Shown one piece after another: positions 18,601-25,855 of a DNA stretch of 64,000 nt. The translations under genes were made by a program, and so were the position numbers. Every line of letters begins with the position of its first letter. The first letter of the stretch is position 1. This DNA is from Leptospiraceae bacterium. Its GTDB lineage: Bacteria > Spirochaetota > Leptospiria > Leptospirales > Leptospiraceae. The stretch covers positions 186,001-250,000 of the forward strand of contig JACKPC010000006.1 of NCBI GenBank assembly GCA_024233835.1, written 5' to 3'. Under the pieces are notes generated by a model. That model made no database searches. It was not told the origin of the DNA and worked only from the letters and a program-made list of their open reading frames with translations.

Positions 18601-18918
18601 AATCCAGCTTTCACATTCTCTGGCAATACGGGACTGTTCTAAGCGATTGCTTAAGGATAGAACATTATCTTCTATATTAAAAGCCTTTTTATCTGTCTTT
18701 TCCGGGTCTAAAGAACGAATAAACCGGGGTTCACCGAAGAGAAAACGCAATTCATCAATCTCATCCAGATTTTCTTTCATCTTATGATAGGCATAGATAG
18801 TAAAAAAGGCAGATACGAAAGAAAGCTTAGACTTCGGTTGAATAAACTCTTTTAAAAAATCAGAAACACTACCCCGCTTTTTATTGTCTCGGATTCCCGA
18901 AAATCTTAATTGATTCAT
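15601..18918 (-). CDS. PLD-SNF2 superfamily-2 helicase of a defence-type operon
   Basis: 1105 residues. The N-terminus is a phospholipase-D-like nuclease/binding domain with HGK (His122, Lys124) and GSSN (140-143), a single HKD-type motif. Then follow the SNF2-type helicase motifs: ADSVGLGKT (270-277, Walker A), VIDESHNFRN (DESH 360-363), LLLTATPVN (motif III) and a C-terminal lobe with ATDCISEGQNLQ and VIQRFGRIDRIGS (motif VI). A charged insertion (EEESGEEENDAF) separates the lobes. The fused PLD and SNF2 parts resemble proteins of DISARM-like and helicase-methylase systems that act on non-self DNA. Intact. Confidence 0.87.
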   Translation of the reverse strand: MNQLRFSGIRDNKKRGSVSDFLKEFIQPKSKLSFVSAFFTIYAYHKMKENLDEIDELRFLFGEPRFIRSLDPEKTDKKAFNIEDNVLSLSNRLEQSRIARECESWIREKVQIRSIRKPNFLHGKMYHIRERGGLTHCITGSSNFTVNGLGLNEIPNIELNLITNDNRDIQDLLNWFNEIWESEHVEDVKGEVIEYLKQLYLDYSPEFIYYKTLYHIFQKYLQDKANLDLLENKTHFFDTLIWNKLFEFQKDGVKSAINKIEEYNGCIIADSVGLGKTFEALAVIKYFELRNDRVLVLCPKKLRNNWTVYQATNQTSLNPFIDDKFGYMVLNHTDLRDEGRQGDVDLSSVLWGNFDLVVIDESHNFRNNTKGKRDEEGNTIRKSRYEKLMQDIIQSGKNTKVLLLTATPVNVNLGDLKNQLYFLSAGDDYKYSESIGIDSIHRTLTNSQKIFTLWADPKNTNRKTEDLIEKLPPGFFKLLDELTIARSRKHIIKYYKANLEKIGSFPKRKKPISINTKIDLNDRFMSYDKIYKEISEYRLSLFTPFTFLKTEMIPEYEKKVSPRMVKNFTQEKREYFLAGMMKVNFMKRLESSIHSFRITIDRTIRKIDKLIQDLEDYLINAKNRDYEIENATQEEESGEEENDAFQVGEKLVYKFDDINVEDWLQSLKEDKDQLITLYNSSESISAERDAKLAKLKELIINKIQNPSVTKEGRVNKKVLIFTAFSDTATYLYKNLYKTIKDEYNANIALVIGSGSNHTTLGKSKYDDILINFSPISKNRDKMKGMPEEEIDILIATDCISEGQNLQDCDTLINYDIHWNPVRVIQRFGRIDRIGSKNKAVHLINFWPTKELDNYIKLKHRVEARMALVDISATNEDNILNIEEIEDMVTEDLSYRDEQLRRMQKEILDFDDLQDNISFSDFTLDDFRIDLLNFLQENEKKLRDTPMGLYSLVPGEVQLKDSGSIQTLPPGVIFCLRQTNSTDKQDSVNPLQPYYLAYVMDTGDVRYKFVHAKQILDIYRALCAGRTEPIESLCREFNQETNNGKNMEFYSKLLNKVIEETSGIYKKKSLSSLTINKKHKMDDTKHSIKNENNFELITWLRIKDKK

Positions 18919-18952
18919 CTCTTTTCCTTACCGGATCCTTTTAAAGTTTTCT

Positions 18953-19318
18953 TCAACTCGCTCTAAGTCCTGCAAAATATTCCTTGATTCGAGTTTGGTA
19001 GTCGGTTATAGGCATTTCTGCATCATTTCGATTTTCTTTTAAAGCTACAATTCTACTTTCTATATAATTCTTACTATGGTTCACTCTTTCCCATTCCATA
19101 TAATCATCTTCCATTTCAAATAAATCATAGGGATAAGATTTATATTCCTCGGGTTTCAATTCTTGAAATGTACAATTATATTTTTTTTGGTATTTCAAGT
19201 CCTCTTCTGTATAATTTGAGAACTGGTGTTTTAAAATCTCAATTACATGATGTTTCGCAAAAGATTCTATATCGGAAAATCCCAGTTCTTCAATTGTTTT
19301 TATCAGTAAATGATTCAT
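18953..19318 (-). CDS. Hypothetical small acidic protein (121 aa), first gene of the defence-type operon
   Basis: Reads MNHLLIKTIEELGFSDIESFAKHHVIEILKHQFSNYTEEDL.., rich in Glu, Lys and Tyr, with the motif YDLFEMEDDYMEWERVNHSKNYIESRIVAL. I recognise no family. It begins the minus-strand run and ends 34 bp before the helicase start. Position suggests a regulator or small accessory component, but nothing in the sequence shows which. Upstream is a 150-bp region without genes, then palindromes. Confidence 0.55.
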   Translation of the reverse strand: MNHLLIKTIEELGFSDIESFAKHHVIEILKHQFSNYTEEDLKYQKKYNCTFQELKPEEYKSYPYDLFEMEDDYMEWERVNHSKNYIESRIVALKENRNDAEMPITDYQTRIKEYFAGLRAS

Positions 19319-19821
19319 AGTATAGCTTCCTCATTAAAAACCGAGAGTTTTCCCTCATCCCAGGTGAACCCACCGGCTCCTCGCCTCCGATTCAAAAAAT
19401 CTCCCAATTAAAAGAACATCTTTAACCTTAACTGAAATTATGACAAGAAAAGTTCTTTTTTGTCCAAGAAAAAGGGAATCCTCCTTTCCTTAACCCATAA
19501 CTTAAGTTGTGGGTTAAGGAGATCACTCAGCACTTGTGTTTAGCATACTTCGACTAGCCGGATATGGACTTAAGCATCCGGAGTAGTCTTCTCCCAATCT
19601 CCACCTATTCTTCTATCATTTTCCTATCACGTTTAGAACAGGGTATGGAACATAGGTTTCTACGACCTCTTCTTTCAGAAAAGGTGAAGCAAAGGTGAAT
19701 GAAGAGGTGAATGCAAAGGTGATTCCAAACGTCGATCCAAAGGTGATAGCTGACTTGGAAAAGAATGATAGCGCTCTGGAAGAAAGCTCCCTATTACCAA
19801 ACAAAATCCGGATTCCTGTTC
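19319..19821. other. Intergenic region upstream of the defence-type operon, with palindromes
   Basis: Holds a near-perfect 32-bp palindrome at 19488-19519 (CCTTAACCCA, then TAACTTAAGTTG, then TGGGTTAAGG) and a looser inverted repeat CCGGAT..ATCCGG around 19559-19581. No confident gene. The minus-strand frame at 19616-19861 is low-complexity and looks spurious; a plus-strand fragment is listed separately. Confidence 0.5.
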
Positions 19822-19826
19822 CCTGA
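19656..19826 (+). pseudogene. Possible C-terminal gene fragment ending at the MITE-like element
   Basis: After an in-frame TAG the plus strand reads an Ala/Val/Asn/Glu-rich stretch (GEAKVNEEVNAKVIPNVDPK..) ending PNKIRIPVP-stop. The TGA falls in the first bases of the IS1182-like end at about 19823. Composition is more protein-like than the opposite frame, and there are GTGAA-type short repeats. No start codon with a ribosome site. Could be a decayed gene or chance. Confidence 0.25.
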
Positions 19827-19938
19827 CAGGCTGTGTGAAAAGGGCTTTTTTCACTTATCAATTTATTTCATTTGGTCTATAACTGCATTATATTAAATAG
19901 AATTTATTGCTTAAATTACTTTCCACACAGTCTGTGAG
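19822..19938. repeat. MITE-like element with IS1182-type ends
   Basis: Left end CTGACAGGCTGTGTGAAAAG (from about 19823) and right end, reverse-complemented, CTCACAGACTGTGTGGAAAG (to 19938) match each other. Both also match the inverted repeat of the complete IS1182 element 23 bp further on. The 117-bp interior is AT-rich and has no gene. It could be an internally deleted derivative mobilised in trans, or the leftover end of another copy. Confidence 0.5.
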
Positions 19939-20067
19939 TAAACGAAGTACATCGAAGCACGCTCACAGACTGTGTGAAAAGTCTCGTTATTGAATATTTT
20001 TTGTTTGTCAGGAATGTAATGTATATAGAAAATTTCCTTATAACGATAAAGAGTTATAGGTGCAGCT

Positions 20068-21582
20068 ATGAATTATATACAAGGAACTTCTCGAGAACAG
20101 ATAGTATTATACAGTGAATGTTTGGATAACGTCATAAAAGAAGATAGTCCGGTAAGGGTTATTGATGCCTATGTTGATAATCTCGATCTTAAAAAATTAG
20201 GTTTTAAAATTCCAAAGTTAGAAACAGGTAAACCACCATATAATCCACATGATTTACTAAAAATATATTTATACGGATATATAGAACGAATCCGAAGTAG
20301 CAGAAAATTAGAGAAGGAATGTAATAGAAACCAGGAACTTAGGTGGTTAACAAAGAATCTCGCCCCGGATTTTAAGACAATAGCTGATTTTCGAAAAAAT
20401 AATAAAGATGGAATAAAAAATATCTTCAAAGAGTTTTTATTCTTTTGCAAGAAAATGAATCTACTAACTCTTTCAATAGTTGGAATTGATGGAACGAAGC
20501 TAAGAGCACAGAACGGACAAAATAATGTATTTAAAAGAGAGCGTATTGAAAATATCGAGCAAAATATAAAATCCAAAATACAGGAATATTTGGAGGAATT
20601 AGAATTGAATGATATTTCCGAAGCAAATGAACTAAATCTTAAAGATGGAGATGAAGCCAGGGATGTATTAAATAAACTAAAAAGACTAACGAAATACAAT
20701 GATAAAGTGAAAGGGATTCGGGAATTATTTGAAAACGACCCGGAACTACAGGTCTATTTTGCTAACGACACAGATTCAAGATTTCAAAGTGACAAAGGAA
20801 AAATTCGTCCTGGATATAATGCCCAAACTGCAGTGGATAATACAAATAAGTTGATTATTGCAAATGATGTATCGCAAAAGTCAAATGACCTGGAACAAAT
20901 GACTCCTATGATTGAAAAAGTCCAGTCGATAAAAGAAGAACTTAAAATAGAAAATGAGACAAATGCAGTAATGGATTCCGGATATTTTAGTGAAAAAGAA
21001 ATAATGAATAATAAAGATAAATCGGGGATAAATATTATAGTACCAGATACCAAATCTGCACTGGATAGTAATAATAAGCGTGAATGTAAAAGTAATCCTG
21101 ATAAACTTCCTGCAAAAGGATATGAAATCCAGGATTTTGTTTATGATAAAGAGCGGGATATATACGTATGTCCGGCAGGAAAAGAATTAAATAGACAAAA
21201 TGAAAATCCAAGACAGACGTCATACGGGATTTATGTAAATGAGTATAAATGTAAGGAATGTAAAGATTGTTTTCATAGAGCAAAATGTACCAATAGTAAA
21301 ACTGGACGAACTATTCGGGTCTCGATAAACCGAGAGACAATGGATGATTTTAAAAAAGAGATGGGGAACGAGGAAAATAAAAAGCTAATTCGTAAACGTA
21401 AGGAGATTGTGGAACACCCATTTGGCACTATAAAGAGAAATTTGGGGTTCACTTACTTTATACAAAAAGGAATTAGAAGCGTTCAGGCCGAATTTAGTTT
21501 CATATGTTTTGCTTATAATTTTAAAAGAGTCATAAATATTCTGGGAATAAGGGCTTTTATAGATGCTGTAAATGCAAAATAG
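20068..21582 (+). CDS. IS1182-family transposase
   Basis: 504 residues. The N-terminus has YIQGTSREQIVLYSECLD and the FKIPKLETGKPPYNPHDLLKIYLYGY stretch typical of IS1182. DDE residues lie in IVGIDGTKLRAQ (first Asp), AVMDSGYFSEKE (second Asp) and VEHPFGTIKRNLG (Glu). A Cys-rich insert (YVCPAGKEL.., CKECKDCFHRAKCTNS) matches the zinc-ribbon part of this family. Full length and uninterrupted. Confidence 0.93.
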   Translation: MNYIQGTSREQIVLYSECLDNVIKEDSPVRVIDAYVDNLDLKKLGFKIPKLETGKPPYNPHDLLKIYLYGYIERIRSSRKLEKECNRNQELRWLTKNLAPDFKTIADFRKNNKDGIKNIFKEFLFFCKKMNLLTLSIVGIDGTKLRAQNGQNNVFKRERIENIEQNIKSKIQEYLEELELNDISEANELNLKDGDEARDVLNKLKRLTKYNDKVKGIRELFENDPELQVYFANDTDSRFQSDKGKIRPGYNAQTAVDNTNKLIIANDVSQKSNDLEQMTPMIEKVQSIKEELKIENETNAVMDSGYFSEKEIMNNKDKSGINIIVPDTKSALDSNNKRECKSNPDKLPAKGYEIQDFVYDKERDIYVCPAGKELNRQNENPRQTSYGIYVNEYKCKECKDCFHRAKCTNSKTGRTIRVSINRETMDDFKKEMGNEENKKLIRKRKEIVEHPFGTIKRNLGFTYFIQKGIRSVQAEFSFICFAYNFKRVINILGIRAFIDAVNAK

Positions 21583-21955
21583 TAGGAATAATAGATTTTT
21601 ATTTGATGGATAGCAATGAATTTTCTCTCTTTTATGACTTATAGTAAATTTATTTACTAAAAACCAATTTGGAATGATTGGTTTTTAGTTTTTTTAGTAA
21701 GAACCGAGTTCGTCAATATCTACAGGTTTTTTTTTGCTCACTTTTCACACAGTCTGTGAGCGAAGGCCTTAGCCTGAGCCGAAGGGAAAAGTGGACTTTT
21801 TCCCTAATTATTTAAAAAAAACGAATATTCGAAAGTTTGATTTCTCTTTTTTTGCTTGATTGGCAGATATAAAAAGCAGAAAAGAATACTGTGCAGGTTC
21901 TACCTGTGCAAATAATTAATTAGAAAAATCTAATAATACGAAAGGAGCATGCAAT
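21583..21955. other. Intergenic: end of IS1182 and leader of the DUF6266-like pair
   Basis: Includes the IS1182 terminator (21659-21696) and right inverted repeat (21740-21761). A bulged hairpin (GGGAAAAG..CTTTTTCCC, 21784-21804) and the small palindrome CGAATATTCG near 21820 follow. The remaining leader before 21956 holds a GAAAGGAG ribosome site just ahead of the ATG. No additional gene seen. Confidence 0.55.
21659..21696 (+). terminator. Rho-independent terminator of the IS1182 transposase gene
   Basis: Ten-base perfect stem AAAAACCAAT (21659-21668) with ATTGGTTTTT (21677-21686), loop TTGGAATG, followed by AGTTTTTTT. Placed 77 bp after the transposase stop. Confidence 0.75.
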
Positions 21956-22573
21956 ATGGCAAAAGTAAAAAGGAATCTCCTCGGAGAATATTCAGGAAAA
22001 GCAGGCAACATTGTGTTTGCATACGGAAAAGGTAAAACAACTTTCAGATCCAGGGTAGAAGAAATGACCGCAGAACCTTCCGATTCACAGAAGGTAGTAA
22101 GGAATAAGTTTACAGTACTCGCCCGAATGGGAGGAATCCTCTCAGATGTAACCCGCATAGGATACGATAAGAATACACACCGCTCTCCCCAATCATTCTT
22201 CGTACAGGAAAACTATAATTTTTTGATAGAAGAACCGGATAATGTGAGCCTTGACTTGAGTAAGCTGGTTTTGAGTAAGGGTTCTCTTCCCAATTTACCC
22301 GCCCTGAGTAAAGAAATACTCACAAACAGCATAAACTATACCTGGGTCTATAATAACTACGGGAAGCGGGAAGACGAAGTTTTTCTTATAGCACTGAATC
22401 AGCTAGAGGAAAATACGCTAATTGCAAAGTCCAATCGAGGCACAGAGAAAATAAGTATGGATATACCCGAACAATGGTTTGGCGACGACATTTACTTTTA
22501 TTACTTCTGTTTAAACGCAAAAACAAATAAGAAATCGAAAAACTACTTTTTGGGAGTAGAAAAATTCAGCTAA
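21956..22573 (+). CDS. DUF6266-like protein (205 aa)
   Basis: Begins MAKVKRNLLGEYSGKAGNIVFAYGKGKTTFRSRVEEM.., then SDSQKVVRNKFTVLARMGGIL. The Gly-Lys-x-Gly start followed by a Q..VR.KF block about 40 residues later is the layout I associate with DUF6266, a family of unknown function mostly known from Bacteroidota. No signal peptide. A good GAAAGGAG site precedes the ATG. Followed by a hairpin and a second, diverged member at 22634, so the pair probably arose by duplication. Confidence 0.6.
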   Translation: MAKVKRNLLGEYSGKAGNIVFAYGKGKTTFRSRVEEMTAEPSDSQKVVRNKFTVLARMGGILSDVTRIGYDKNTHRSPQSFFVQENYNFLIEEPDNVSLDLSKLVLSKGSLPNLPALSKEILTNSINYTWVYNNYGKREDEVFLIALNQLEENTLIAKSNRGTEKISMDIPEQWFGDDIYFYYFCLNAKTNKKSKNYFLGVEKFS

Positions 22574-22582
22574 ATTGGATTA

Positions 22583-22606
22583 GGGCGATTCACCATCGCC
22601 CTTCTA
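22583..22606 (+). terminator. Hairpin between the two DUF6266-like genes
   Basis: Perfect 6-bp stem GGGCGA/TCGCCC (22583-22588 with 22596-22601) followed by TTCTATTT. The T-run is weak, so it may attenuate rather than stop transcription into the next gene. Confidence 0.5.
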
Positions 22607-22633
22607 TTTCGAATTTAAAAAAGGATTTTAAAA

Positions 22634-23182
22634 ATGGCGAAATTTAAAAATAATAATTTTTTCCAACCTCATGGAAAGATAGGTTCTTATGTTTACTATC
22701 AACTGAATGGGGATCTGGTGGCAAGGGGTACAGCTGAAATCAAGAAGAAACCCAGTGAAAAACAGTTGCAGGTTCGAAGGAAATTTAGTTACATAAGTAA
22801 GCTTGCCTCTATCCTATCTCCGGTCTTTCGCTTTTCCGCTTTTAGTTTCGGTCAAAATCGCTGTTCCCGGTTTTCCAGGTTAAATAATGACATCTTAGAA
22901 CCCGGAAGGGAACTTAAATTAGAAGAACTTATTTTTTCCGACAAGCAGATCTCTGTAATCAAAGGACTCAGGATTCGAAGAACAAATCGTCGCTTTCATT
23001 TTATCTGGAATACCTCCAATTGCCAATTTGAGAATATACAGGTACTGGCCTTTGCCTTTTTTGAAGATAAGAATGAAATTTACTTTCAGGAATGCCGTTT
23101 TGAAGAAGGAAAATGCAGAGTAAATCTACCTGATTATCCTGATGAAAAGGTTAAGACTTTTATCTACGCGTATAGAAAATAA
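22634..23182 (+). CDS. Second DUF6266-like protein (182 aa)
   Basis: MAKFKNNNFFQPHGKIGSYVYYQLNGDLVARG.. then SEKQLQVRRKFSYISKLASILSPVF. Same opening (MAKxK, GK-G-xV-Y) and same Q..VR.KFxxxxxLASIL block as the preceding gene, but otherwise strongly diverged. Rich in Phe and Arg and without a signal peptide. Preceded by AAAAAAGGATTTTAAAA as ribosome site. Function unknown. Confidence 0.58.
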   Translation: MAKFKNNNFFQPHGKIGSYVYYQLNGDLVARGTAEIKKKPSEKQLQVRRKFSYISKLASILSPVFRFSAFSFGQNRCSRFSRLNNDILEPGRELKLEELIFSDKQISVIKGLRIRRTNRRFHFIWNTSNCQFENIQVLAFAFFEDKNEIYFQECRFEEGKCRVNLPDYPDEKVKTFIYAYRK

Positions 23183-23259
23183 AACAAATGCAAACTCTCA
23201 TTTTTTTCAGAAAATTTCAGCGAACCATTGCTGGTTCGCTTTCGATTATAAAAAACTCG

Positions 23260-24072
23260 CTAGTACGGTTTTTGACCTACCCAGTTTCCCGGAGGATCAT
23301 AATTACATACCCAAATTTGTGCTTGACCACATTTTGCCATAGCACAGCCGATACGTTGAGAATTTTTCCAGACAACTTGCGTATAATGACCGCATACCTT
23401 TCCCGGTTTACAGGAATTCGTGCTGTATTGATAGTCCTTAACTTCATCATACCACATTTTAACAACCGAATTGGGGCTTAAGTTCATCCCGGATGCCCAG
23501 GCAAGATTTTCACCATATTTTTGCTTATAGGTGCCACTTCTCGGTCTATGTTCCATAGAACAATTTTTGGATTTAAGATAGTTTGCCCATTCCTGTGCAT
23601 ACCCTGCGATTCCTGCATCCCAACTCACAGCCGGGGAACCTACCGTTGCACGGTATTGATTGTGGATGGCTACCATACCGGAAGACATCTCCGACGTATT
23701 ATCTTCTTCTTTCTTCGCTTCTTTTCCACCGGTACCTTCATCATTCACATCCGGAACATTCCCCGTAACTTTTGTAACCTGATACATTTTATACCAGGTT
23801 TTGAAACCATTAATATATCCCCAATAAGCCGTTCCACCTTTCAGGGGTAAAAGAACATACATGTTCCTGCTTGTATCCATGAGGTATATATGTCCGGACT
23901 GACGATTCTTTTCCTTAAAAGTAGCAAATAACTTTCCCGATTTATCCAGTTCCACCCATTGATGATTTCCTTTATTTACAAATTTCCCTGTGGAATGCAC
24001 ATATTCCTCCGCATTCAGTGAAATAGTGAAAATCATAAGAACTACAATAAAATTAAAAATTTTTTTTATCAT
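23260..24072 (-). CDS. Secreted CAP/SCP-domain protein
   Basis: 270 residues with a signal peptide (IKKIFNFIVVLMIFTISLNAEE). Residues about 25-95 form a small beta-rich domain; after a Lys/Glu linker (GTGGKEAKKEEDNTSEMSS) comes a CAP (PR-1/SCP) domain. CAP landmarks visible are AIHNQYRATVGSPAVSWDAGIAGYAQEWA, YGENLAWASG, GHYTQVVWKNSQRIGCAMAKC and WVCNYDPPGNW. The conserved His (GHYTQ) and Glu (YGENL) are present. Cys residues fit disulphides outside the cytoplasm. Role in bacteria is unclear. Confidence 0.88.
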   Translation of the reverse strand: MIKKIFNFIVVLMIFTISLNAEEYVHSTGKFVNKGNHQWVELDKSGKLFATFKEKNRQSGHIYLMDTSRNMYVLLPLKGGTAYWGYINGFKTWYKMYQVTKVTGNVPDVNDEGTGGKEAKKEEDNTSEMSSGMVAIHNQYRATVGSPAVSWDAGIAGYAQEWANYLKSKNCSMEHRPRSGTYKQKYGENLAWASGMNLSPNSVVKMWYDEVKDYQYSTNSCKPGKVCGHYTQVVWKNSQRIGCAMAKCGQAQIWVCNYDPPGNWVGQKPY

Positions 24073-24147
24073 GTTTATCCTCGTAAGCTGATATTTTTAT
24101 TATCTGATTATATAAATCCAGAACAATTCTTTTACCTACAGGAAATA

Positions 24148-24212
24148 AGTCAAATTATGTATCTCGGAATCTTTGCCTGGATTCCGGTTACAATATCATA
24201 GTTAATGCTTCC
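24148..24212. repeat. 65-bp repeat of the alr 3' end, distal copy
   Basis: Matches 24643-24707 in the same orientation at 63 of 65 bases. On the minus strand it encodes the last residues of alanine racemase plus the TGA stop (GSINYDIVTGIQAKIPRYII), with Gln replacing Asn. It stands 495 bp downstream of the real alr end, with two micro-genes in between. Confidence 0.85.
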
Positions 24213-24372
24213 GAAAAAATTCAATTACCGAAAGAAGAAAACTTATGATGGCTGTAACAGTTAATACTATATCAATGAAGGGTTTTGCAAAATCATATGT
24301 TTGTAATAGGACAAATACAAGGCCAATAAAGGTAGCAAACAATAATATAAGAATTTTATCAATAAGACTCAT
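24202..24372 (-). CDS. Micro-gene: 56-aa two-helix membrane peptide
   Basis: Minus-strand frame starting ATG at 24370-24372, reading MSLIDKILILLFATFIGLVF.. and ending SFLLSVIEFFRKH. Two hydrophobic segments (about 7-23 and 33-51) are separated by a short polar loop; the charged tail is RKH. The start overlaps the stop of the preceding micro-gene (ATGA), implying coupled translation. The last codons lie inside the duplicated alr fragment. No known family recognised; size and arrangement are like small holin-like or toxin-like peptides. Confidence 0.5.
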   Translation of the reverse strand: MSLIDKILILLFATFIGLVFVLLQTYDFAKPFIDIVLTVTAIISFLLSVIEFFRKH

Positions 24373-24530
24373 GAACCAGAAGAAGTTTGTCCTTTATTTA
24401 TATATTCCTTCTTTAAAAGTTCAAACCTTTGCTCTATTTCTTTTTGGAGGCTTCTTCTTAGTATGGAAAATATTCCGTAAAGGGAGAATAAGACAGTAAT
24501 AGTTGCTACAGTGATGGTGTAAATACTCAT
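24369..24530 (-). CDS. Micro-gene: 53-aa single-helix membrane peptide
   Basis: Starts ATG at 24528-24530 after AGCAGGGTATTCAA. Reads MSIYTITVATITVLFSLYGI.. then a charged helical tail (RRSLQKEIEQRFELLKKEY) and TSSGS. One membrane segment (about 4-22) with a cytoplasmic-looking coiled tail. Overlaps the next micro-gene by 4 bp, so the two form a pair. Too short for routine gene finders. Function unknown. Confidence 0.5.
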   Translation of the reverse strand: MSIYTITVATITVLFSLYGIFSILRRSLQKEIEQRFELLKKEYINKGQTSSGS

Positions 24531-24642
24531 TTGAATACCCTGCTATATAAGTTTAAGATAATTTATCAGAATGTCAATCAAATTATTGGAAAAATGCAGA
24601 GTAAGCATCCCGAACCTTCTGAGTATATCCTTAAAGGCCATG

Positions 24643-24707
24643 AGTCAAATTATGTATCTCGGAATCTTTGCATTGATTCCGGTTACAATATCATAGTTAA
24701 TGCTTCC
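24643..24707. repeat. 65-bp repeat of the alr 3' end, copy within alr
   Basis: The native 3' end of alr, including its TGA stop (24645-24647) and two further bases. Paired with 24148-24212. Confidence 0.85.
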
Positions 24708-25772
24708 CGATAGACCTGCAAGCAAATCAGCACTGACTTCTTCTTCCCCTGCCCTTCCGATTAAAACTACATCATCACCGGGTGAAACTCCCGGTATATG
24801 GCTTACATCCGCCATACACATATTCATGCAGACTCGTCCGATAATATAAGCTCTCTGGTTTCGAATCAGGACATAGGATTGATTGGAAAGCCTTCGGTTA
24901 TAGCCCTCATAATAACCTACCGGTAAGACAGCGATTTTTGCTGCATAGTTCATACGGTAGGTAGAGCCGTATCCGATATAAGAACCGGGGCTTACTTCCT
25001 GCACATGTGCAATGCCTGTCTTCCAGCTCAGAACCGGTTTCAGTTCCGGTTCCGGATGGCCTAAAAGGGCCATGGAATAGCGGGTAGTATCACTCGGCCA
25101 GAGTCCGTACATAGAAATTCCAATACGTACCATGTCCTGTCTGGCCTGAGGGAAAAGTAAAGTAGAGGCCGAGGAAGCCGTGTGATAGATAAGGTTTTCG
25201 TAGCCGACTTTTTTTGTGTATTCTTTATACTCCATAAAACGGGAAAGCTGTAACCTTGAATATGAATGCTCGGTAAAATCTTCCGCTGAGGCAAAGTGGC
25301 TGAGAAGGCCGTGCAAGGGTAGTTTTTTTGAGCGAATCTCGTCAATTACCTCATAGCCTTTCTTCCCGGAGAAGCCGAGCCGGCCCATTCCCGTGTCCGT
25401 TTTCAGGTGAATCCGGGGCATGGGACTAAAAGAAGAGAGTGTAGCTACATCTTCCGATCGGGATACAACTATCCAGAACTTTTCATAGGAAAGCTCAGCT
25501 CTGTATTTCTTGATATCCTCGATCTGCCCCATTATCAGTATATTGGCCGAAGGAAAGGCTTCCTTAAGTTCCATAGCCTCGTCGAGACAGTTTACTGCCA
25601 GTAAATCAGCACCCTGTTTCAGGGCAAGACCGGCGACAAGCTTCATTCCGTGCCCGTAAGCATTGGATTTTACCACCGCACAGAGCATTATCTCCGGACC
25701 AATGATGGAGCGGAAAAGCCTGAGGTTATGCGAAAGAGCCGATTCCGAGACTTCTATTCTTCCCGTATACAT
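24645..25772 (-). CDS. alr: Alanine racemase
   Basis: 375 residues, cytoplasmic PLP enzyme that makes D-alanine for peptidoglycan. The PLP lysine lies in AVVKSNAYGHGM (Lys35); further marks are DTGMGRLGF, MVRIGISMYGLWPS, the YGSTYR stretch holding the second catalytic Tyr, and VCMNMCMADVSHIPG. Full length with an intact N-terminus. Divergent from the MFS gene across 83 bp. Its 3' end is duplicated downstream, bracketing two micro-genes. Confidence 0.94.
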   Translation of the reverse strand: MYTGRIEVSESALSHNLRLFRSIIGPEIMLCAVVKSNAYGHGMKLVAGLALKQGADLLAVNCLDEAMELKEAFPSANILIMGQIEDIKKYRAELSYEKFWIVVSRSEDVATLSSFSPMPRIHLKTDTGMGRLGFSGKKGYEVIDEIRSKKLPLHGLLSHFASAEDFTEHSYSRLQLSRFMEYKEYTKKVGYENLIYHTASSASTLLFPQARQDMVRIGISMYGLWPSDTTRYSMALLGHPEPELKPVLSWKTGIAHVQEVSPGSYIGYGSTYRMNYAAKIAVLPVGYYEGYNRRLSNQSYVLIRNQRAYIIGRVCMNMCMADVSHIPGVSPGDDVVLIGRAGEEEVSADLLAGLSGSINYDIVTGINAKIPRYII

Positions 25773-25855
25773 GTTTCCTTCAGTATATTTTTTCCCCTGA
25801 ACCTGTGTCTAATACAAATTGACTTCCCATTCGGCTCAGGTTTTCTGGAATCAGG

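Larger units (their letters stand above)
19961..21761 (+). mobile_element. IS1182-family insertion sequence, complete
   Basis: Inverted ends GCTCACAGACTGTGTGAAAAGT at 19961-19982 and 21740-21761 match over 22 bases apart from none or one position. One transposase gene lies between them, then a strong terminator. Flanks are gaagcac on the left and gaaggcc on the right; no convincing target duplication. Size about 1.8 kb, as expected. Confidence 0.83.

Noticed and set aside
9763..19318. BREX or classical type I restriction system
   Set aside because: No PglZ, BrxC-like large ATPase, specificity subunit or HsdR is present; the gene set fits helicase-methylase-ATPase better.
19616..19861. Minus-strand 81-residue protein
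   Set aside because: Phe/Ser/Thr-rich low complexity, antisense to GTGAA-type repeats, and overlaps the MITE-like end.
20169..21283. Several minus-strand frames in the IS1182 transposase region
   Set aside because: Hydrophobic shadow frames of an intact plus-strand gene.
23521..23850. Plus-strand frames over the CAP-domain gene
   Set aside because: Antisense to a gene with clear CAP motifs and signal peptide.
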